From contig JAEZJB010000106.1 in assembly GCA_023415845.1 (NCBI GenBank), positions 1 to 27,724 of the forward strand: DNA of 27,724 nt, given 5' to 3'. The stretch comes from Chloroflexota bacterium (GTDB taxonomy: Bacteria > Chloroflexota > Chloroflexia > Thermomicrobiales > UBA6265). The first letter of the stretch is position 1. Each line of letters opens with the position of its first letter. Shown in pieces: positions 23,750 to 27,724 of the stretch. The translations under genes and the position numbers were made by a program. The notes under the pieces were generated by a model. It searched no databases and had not been told where the DNA came from. It was given only the letters and a program-made list of their open reading frames with translations.

Positions 23750-23782
23750 AGTATACGGGTGACGTGTGTCAGGAATGTCACC
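23750..23782 (-). promoter_or_regulatory. Probable promoter and operator of the STAND-LuxR gene
   Basis: TATACT (23755-23750 on the minus strand) is a good -10 (five of six). No matching -35 is seen at normal distance; instead GGTGAC/GTCACC (23758-23763 and 23777-23782) and the nested TGAC-GTGT-GTCA (23760-23771) occupy that place. A promoter that lacks a -35 and has an inverted repeat there suggests activator dependence, perhaps by the gene product. Confidence 0.4.
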
Positions 23783-23882
23783 AGTTTGGAGAGGCTTACA
23801 AGGAGAATGCAGGCGTAATAACCGGGCGAATTGCGGGGGAGGCGGTGATGGTTCACATTGGCCGGTTTGGGCGATCCTGTCG

Positions 23883-24695
23883 TTAGCGAGAGGTGCCGGA
23901 TTCACCCAGGACGCGCACGATGACGAGGAATGCCACCGAGGCGATGAGCAGGATGCCGGACATGACGAGTGCGGCGTTCAGGTCGCCGGCACCAAAGCGT
24001 TCGTAGATTGCCAGGGGCATGGTTTGCGTGACTCCCACCCGGTTGCCGGCGAACATGATGGTGGCGCCAAACTCCCCGAGCGCCCGGGCCCAGGCCAGCA
24101 CCGCGCCGGCGACCAGGCTGGCACGGCAGAGCGGCAAGGTGACGGTCCAGAAGACGCGCCAGGGTGCGGCCCCGAGGTCGGCGGCAGCTTCCTCGATCGT
24201 GGTGTCGAGGCGGCTGAATCCCGCACGGGCGGTGCGAATGTAAAACGGGGCGGAGACGAAGATCTGCGCCATGATGACGGCAGTGGTGGTAAACCCGACC
24301 GAAATGCCCATGCTTTCGAGCCAGCTTCCGAGGATGCCGCGGCGACCAAAGGCGCTCAAGAGGGCGATGCCGGCCACGGCAGGCGGCAGGATGATCGGCA
24401 GGTCGACGAGCGCATCGACGAGGCCGCGACCGCGGAACGGGACTCGCGTCAGCACCCAGGCGATCGGAGTGCCGAGGATCACGATGATGACGAGCGACAG
24501 CATCGAGGTCCACAGACTGAGCACAAGCGCTTCGCGGAGCAACTCGCGAGATCGCGCATCGTTCAGGACCTCGCGGGCCTCGAGGGCGCGGAGCACCATG
24601 GCCAGGGTGGGAAGCGTCAGGATCGCGAGGCCGACGATGGCGATGGCGACGAGCAGCCATGTGAAGTGGTTGCGATTTGGGGAAACCCGCTTCAT
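23883..24695 (-). CDS. modB: Molybdate ABC transporter permease
   Basis: The membrane subunit of an ABC importer for molybdate or tungstate. In 270 aa it has about six helices, the ATPase-contacting loop EEAAADLGAAPWRVFWTVTLP (168-188), and the ModB-type segments EFGATIMFAGN (208-218) and TMPLAIYERF (225-234). ATG 24695 follows the PadR stop by 16 bases, so the two are one transcript. The usual partners modA (binding protein) and modC (ATPase) are not adjacent: upstream is padR and downstream is the promoter of the STAND gene. The permease must use subunits encoded elsewhere, or this is a sulfate/tungstate relative. Confidence 0.85.
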   Translation of the reverse strand: MKRVSPNRNHFTWLLVAIAIVGLAILTLPTLAMVLRALEAREVLNDARSRELLREALVLSLWTSMLSLVIIVILGTPIAWVLTRVPFRGRGLVDALVDLPIILPPAVAGIALLSAFGRRGILGSWLESMGISVGFTTTAVIMAQIFVSAPFYIRTARAGFSRLDTTIEEAAADLGAAPWRVFWTVTLPLCRASLVAGAVLAWARALGEFGATIMFAGNRVGVTQTMPLAIYERFGAGDLNAALVMSGILLIASVAFLVIVRVLGESGTSR

Positions 24696-24711
24696 GCGAG
24701 TGGCGCGACGA

Positions 24712-25308
24712 TCATGAAGGCGTTGTCTCGAAGATGCTTGCTGGAATGGAGTCCAGCCATTCCACGGCGGCCCGGGTTTGGCTCAGTCGCAGGCGCAGGA
24801 CCATATCGCCGAACGCATTGTCGGGATCGTTGGGCTGCGGATCGTCGACCTGAGCCTGGAGGCGTTCGGCCCGCTGTTGCATGACCTGCTTCTGGTCTTG
24901 CACCAATTGGGCGCGACGCGCAGGGTCGAGACGGTCGGAGAGATAGAGCTTGACCAAAAAATCGAGACGAATCTCGCGGGTGCTGGTGACGGGCTCGGCC
25001 AGCCAGGCCATCAGCGAGGACCGGCCCTCGGGAGTCAAGGCGTGGACCTGCCGATCGGGACGGCCCTGCTGTTGCTCGACGCGGGTGGTAATCGACCCGT
25101 TACGAGCCAGCTTCTTCAGGTAGTGATAGAGCATGCCCGGCTCGATGCGGATGATCTTGCCGAGGGCACTGTCGGCGAAGGCGCGGGAGAGATCGTAGCC
25201 ATGAATTTCGCCTTCGGGTGTTGCGGCGATCATGCCGAGGACAGCGAATTCGGCGGGGACCGGATCGGTGGCCTTGCGTCCCGCCCGTGACGGTGTGCGG
25301 TTAGTCAT
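24712..25308 (-). CDS. PadR-family transcription regulator
   Basis: A 198-residue repressor-type protein. The N-terminal winged helix (about 20-105) has FAVLGMIAATPEGEIHGYDL, a recognition region with IEPGMLYHYLKKLARNG (56-71) and the wing GRPDRQVHALTPEGR (82-96). The C-terminal half (about 112-190) is a helical Vir_act_alpha_C-type domain that forms the dimer and ligand pocket. A basic N-terminal tail precedes the domain. ATG 25308 is used, with AAGGG about nine bases upstream. It starts 21 bases after the CNNM gene and is followed by modB after 16 bases, suggesting one operon. The ligand is unknown. Confidence 0.88.
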   Translation of the reverse strand: MTNRTPSRAGRKATDPVPAEFAVLGMIAATPEGEIHGYDLSRAFADSALGKIIRIEPGMLYHYLKKLARNGSITTRVEQQQGRPDRQVHALTPEGRSSLMAWLAEPVTSTREIRLDFLVKLYLSDRLDPARRAQLVQDQKQVMQQRAERLQAQVDDPQPNDPDNAFGDMVLRLRLSQTRAAVEWLDSIPASIFETTPS

Positions 25309-25329
25309 GCCGGGCCCTTTCCGTCCTCA

Positions 25330-26793
25330 TCAGTCGGCCACCATGGCCGGAACGTCGTCGGCGTCTGCGCCGGATTCAGTGCTGGCCGGTGGCATCACCT
25401 GGACACGGGCAACACGGAGGCCATCGAGGGCTTCAACCACCAGGCGGCGACCATCCGGAGCGATCACTTCGTCTCCGACGATGGCTGGACGACCAAGAAC
25501 GAAGAAGACATATCCGCCGAGCGTTTCGACATCATACCCTTCGTCGAGCAGGTTGATACCGTAGTGTTCCCGCAGCTCGACCAGGCCGGTGAGACCATCG
25601 AGGTGGAGAATGCCATCGGCGGTCTGGCCGTTTGGTTCGTTTTCGTCATCCAGTTCTTCGATGCGGCCGATGAGATGGGTCACGATGTCCTGCAGGGTCA
25701 CGATGCCGGCGGTGCCGCCGTATTCGTCGATGACGACGGCCATCTGGATCGCGTTTTCGCGCATCCGGGTCAGGACCTCGGAGGCGGCGAGCGTTTCCGG
25801 CACCAGCATTGGTTCCATCATGTAATCGCGAATGTCGAAGGTTTTGGCCTGCTCGTCGACGAGCGCCCGAGCCTCCAGGGCGGGGGCGACAAGCTGGTTC
25901 GCCCCGTTTCCACTCACCGCGACCTCGGCGGTTTCAACGATGGCCTTGGCTTCGACCTGCTGGAGGAAGAGCGGCATCAGGCGCTTGACCTTGATGATGC
26001 CGACGATGTGGTCGGTGTCGTCCTCGTAGATCGGGAGGCGGGTGTGGGAGGTGTCGGAGGCAACCTGCATCACGTCGTCGAGGGTCGCGTCGATCGGGAT
26101 GGCGATGACTTCGGTGCGAGGCACCATGACGTGCCGGGCCTGCAAGTCGGTGAAGGAGAAAGCGCGACCGACGAGATCGTGCGAGATCTGGTTCACCAGT
26201 CCGGCCTCACGGGACGCCTCGATGGAGATCATCAGCTCTTCGGCAGACTGGACTACCGCATGGCCGCCGGCTGGTTCGATGCCGAACAGCTTCACCACCT
26301 GGTTGCCGACCCAGTTCAAGCCGTAGATCACGGGCCGGAAGACGACCAGGAAGCCGTGGATCCATGACGAAACCGCGAGCGACGTCTCCTCCGGGCGTTG
26401 GAGGGCAAGGCTCTTGGGGGCCAACTCGCCAATCACGATGTGGAGGGCGGTCACCATGGAGAAGGCGATGAAGAAGGAAATGGCGTGGGTGGTGGTGGAG
26501 CCAATCTCGAATGGCAGGTGGGAGACCAGGCCATTGACCAACACGGCAACCGCTGGCTCACCGATCCATCCAAGCGCGAGACTGGAGATGGTGATGCCCA
26601 ACTGGGTGGCAGCGATGTAGGTGTCGAGGTGGGTGAGCCGGTCGAGGACCGAGAGGGCGCGGCGGTTGCCTTCGGCGGCAAGTTGCTGCATGCGGGTGCG
26701 CCGGACCGAGACCAGCGCGAATTCAGTGGCGACGAAGAAGCCATTTGCGAGGACGAGAAGCACAACGGCAACCAGTCCCAGGATGGTACTAAT
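25330..26793 (-). CDS. CNNM/CorC-type membrane protein with CBS pair, apparent ATT start
   Basis: A hemolysin-C/CorB-like protein linked to magnesium or other ion transport. Order: DUF21 membrane domain (about 1-185, with NGFFVATEFALVSVRRTR), CBS1 (about 222-272), CBS2 (about 325-380, VIDEYGGTAGIVTLQDI), CorC/HlyC C-terminal domain (about 395-467). Between the CBS motifs lies an unusual insert of about 35 residues (281-320). The family N-terminus begins only a few residues before the first helix; at that place no ATG, GTG or TTG exists in frame, but ATT at 26793 has GGGAGG five bases upstream, giving 487 aa. The next in-frame ATG, 26940, has no ribosome site and would add 49 Cys/Arg-rich residues. 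Confidence 0.85.
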   Translation of the reverse strand: MSTILGLVAVVLLVLANGFFVATEFALVSVRRTRMQQLAAEGNRRALSVLDRLTHLDTYIAATQLGITISSLALGWIGEPAVAVLVNGLVSHLPFEIGSTTTHAISFFIAFSMVTALHIVIGELAPKSLALQRPEETSLAVSSWIHGFLVVFRPVIYGLNWVGNQVVKLFGIEPAGGHAVVQSAEELMISIEASREAGLVNQISHDLVGRAFSFTDLQARHVMVPRTEVIAIPIDATLDDVMQVASDTSHTRLPIYEDDTDHIVGIIKVKRLMPLFLQQVEAKAIVETAEVAVSGNGANQLVAPALEARALVDEQAKTFDIRDYMMEPMLVPETLAASEVLTRMRENAIQMAVVIDEYGGTAGIVTLQDIVTHLIGRIEELDDENEPNGQTADGILHLDGLTGLVELREHYGINLLDEGYDVETLGGYVFFVLGRPAIVGDEVIAPDGRRLVVEALDGLRVARVQVMPPASTESGADADDVPAMVAD

Positions 26794-26946
26794 GGGGTCC
26801 TCCCAGACCGAACAACCAACGGCGCATACATGGTTCCGACCTGGCCGACACGTCGCGCGAACGACGAAACGGCAGGATGGGGAACGCGCCGATCCTGTGT
26901 CGCATATTAGTGGAAACCTGTCACAATCTCCACAGTCCATTTGACA

Positions 26947-26962
26947 GCTGGTTTCGACCAGC
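26947..26962 (+). other. TTCG-loop hairpin before the regulator gene
   Basis: GCTGGT (26947-26952), TTCG and ACCAGC (26957-26962) make a perfect 6-bp hairpin with a UUCG-type loop, 30 bases before the regulator start. TTGACA just before it (26941-26946) resembles a -35 but has no AT-rich -10 at 16-18 bases. Confidence 0.35.
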
Positions 26963-26991
26963 GCCGGCGCAGGGAAAGGACCGCCCGGTCG

Positions 26992-27639
26992 ATGCCAGTC
27001 AGTACCTCGAGACCCGGACATGTCACGCCGCTGGAACCGGCGATTTCCACCCTTGCCGATCTGCTTTCATCGCGGAATCGGGCGCTGGTGCTGGCCTGGG
27101 TTACTCCCCGGCTGGAGACGCCGTTTTCGCTGACCGAGCTTTCCCGGGCACTGGATGTGGCCGTCAGCAGCGTGCAGCACGAGTGCTACAAGCTTGAGCG
27201 GCTGGGCCTGCTGGTATCGCGCCGGGAAGGCAACTCTCGCCGGTATCACCTGGTGCTGGATCACCCCCTGGCTCGGCCATTGATTGCGCTGGTGATCGCG
27301 ACACTGGGCCTGGAGTCCGTGTTGCGAGAGGCGCTGACCGATACGGGGACGATCACCGCCGCCGTGATCGCCGGCCCGGCGGCGCAAAATGTTGGGCATA
27401 CCCTTACGTTGGCGATTATTGGCCAGGTATCGCTGGAAGGGCTGGTGCGGGCCCAGCAGCGCGTCGCGCTGGCCCTCGGGCGTCCGGTCGATGACGTTGA
27501 ACTGGCCTACGTGCAGGAAGCTGATTGGGTGGAGGGTCACGATCTGCTGGAGGCGATGGCGGATCGACCCCTGCAGCCGGTGGTGGGTACCTGGCCGCCG
27601 CCGTTCGTTCCCGAATACGGAGAGAATGCGACCAGATGA
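26992..27639 (+). CDS. Winged-helix regulator with degenerate nucleotidyltransferase-like domain
   Basis: A 215-residue protein. The N-terminal winged helix (about 18-90) has LLSSRNRALVLAWV, SLTELSRALDVAVSSVQHE and KLERLGLLVSRREGNSRRY, close to HTH domains fused to minimal nucleotidyltransferases. The second half keeps the shape of that domain (ITAAVIAG, then LTLAIIGQVSLEGLVRAQQR and LGRPVDDVELAYV), but the catalytic motifs are gone: the Gly-Ser is Gly-Pro (128-129) and the Asp-x-Asp is Thr-Leu-Thr (137-139). It is therefore probably a binding-only sensor. ATG 26992 has AAAGGA 11 bases upstream. Its stop overlaps the start of the phosphofructokinase gene (ATGA), so they are translationally coupled. 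Confidence 0.75.
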   Translation: MPVSTSRPGHVTPLEPAISTLADLLSSRNRALVLAWVTPRLETPFSLTELSRALDVAVSSVQHECYKLERLGLLVSRREGNSRRYHLVLDHPLARPLIALVIATLGLESVLREALTDTGTITAAVIAGPAAQNVGHTLTLAIIGQVSLEGLVRAQQRVALALGRPVDDVELAYVQEADWVEGHDLLEAMADRPLQPVVGTWPPPFVPEYGENATR

Positions 27640-27724
27640 GTTCACAAGTTCCTACCCTGCTCGTCGGCCAGTCCGGTGGTGCCACCGCCGTCATCAATGC
27701 CAGCCTGATTGGCGTGGTGGAGGC
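27636..27724 (+). CDS. 6-phosphofructokinase, probably PPi-dependent type (partial, runs off window)
   Basis: Only the first 29 codons are inside the window: MSSQVPTLLVGQSGGATAVI, then NASLIGVVEA. The glycine-rich GQSGGATAVINASL is the phosphoryl-donor loop at the start of phosphofructokinases; GQSGGPTAVINASL is the form common in pyrophosphate-linked enzymes, while ATP-PFKs usually have GGDAPGMN. The enzyme phosphorylates fructose-6-phosphate in glycolysis. Start ATG overlaps the regulator stop by four bases. The donor type needs the rest of the gene (the GGDD versus GGDG site). Confidence 0.8.
   Translation, partial: MSSQVPTLLVGQSGGATAVINASLIGVVE

Noticed and set aside
23766..24884. 372-aa plus-strand ORF opposite modB
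   Set aside because: Asp/Glu/Gly/His-rich shadow; modB on the other strand has clear family motifs.
26941..26946. TTGACA as -35 of the regulator gene
   Set aside because: No AT-rich -10 at 16-18 bases; the region there is a GC-rich stretch.
1..27724. tRNA genes, CRISPR arrays, attachment sites
   Set aside because: No tRNA T-arm consensus with acceptor pairing, no regularly spaced direct repeats and no duplicated tRNA ends were seen by eye.

Overview
The window is high-GC bacterial chromosome with densely packed genes. Gene content (Tat-exported LCP and deacetylase proteins, a DUF6062 zinc protein, a probable PPi-type phosphofructokinase, a STAND/LuxR regulator, LuxR- and XRE-type local regulators) best fits a Chloroflexota bacterium, perhaps of the Thermomicrobia/Sphaerobacter type. 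That placement is inference from gene style, not from a marker gene. No rRNA, tRNA, CRISPR array or intact mobile element was found.

Layout. 1-500: frameshifted remnant of an IS630-type transposase. 500-1014: intergenic, with a palindrome-containing promoter. 1015-2829: exported polysaccharide deacetylase with four SH3 repeats. 2851-5061: minus-strand arylamine N-acetyltransferase and an MFS transporter. 5364-8938: two overlapping half-ABC exporters forming an asymmetric heterodimer, preceded by a structured leader that holds a 46-codon leader ORF. 9333-10223: Tat-signal LytR-CpsA-Psr protein. 10284-10715: a gene-free stretch with promoter, many perfect hairpins and an intrinsic terminator, proposed as an unidentified structured RNA. 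10746-13753: DHA2 efflux pump and methyltransferase, divergent from an XRE-cupin regulator. 13762-16502: M16 protease, GNAT acetyltransferase and NadC in one minus-strand operon. 16794-18816: DUF805 membrane protein, LapA-like membrane protein and a membrane-anchored GDPD-like protein. 18822-20888: CinA/PncC, DUF6062 protein and a TMEM175-type channel. 20985-23710: a small hypothetical gene and a STAND ATPase-TPR-LuxR regulator. 23883-26793: ModB permease, PadR regulator and a CNNM/CorC-type membrane protein that seems to start at ATT. 26992-27724: winged-helix regulator with a degenerate nucleotidyltransferase domain, overlapping the start of a phosphofructokinase gene that runs off the window.

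How the genes work together. Several units are small regulator-plus-transporter cassettes (XRE-cupin with methyltransferase and efflux pump; PadR with ModB; the ABC exporter pair with its leader). NadC and PncC both belong to NAD metabolism. The deacetylase and LCP protein act on the cell envelope. The most unusual items are the candidate structured RNA at 10284-10715, the leader ORF and nested inverted repeats before the ABC exporter, the apparent ATT start of the CNNM gene, and the pseudo-nucleotidyltransferase regulator coupled to phosphofructokinase. All coordinates and motifs were read by eye; no database search or folding program was run.
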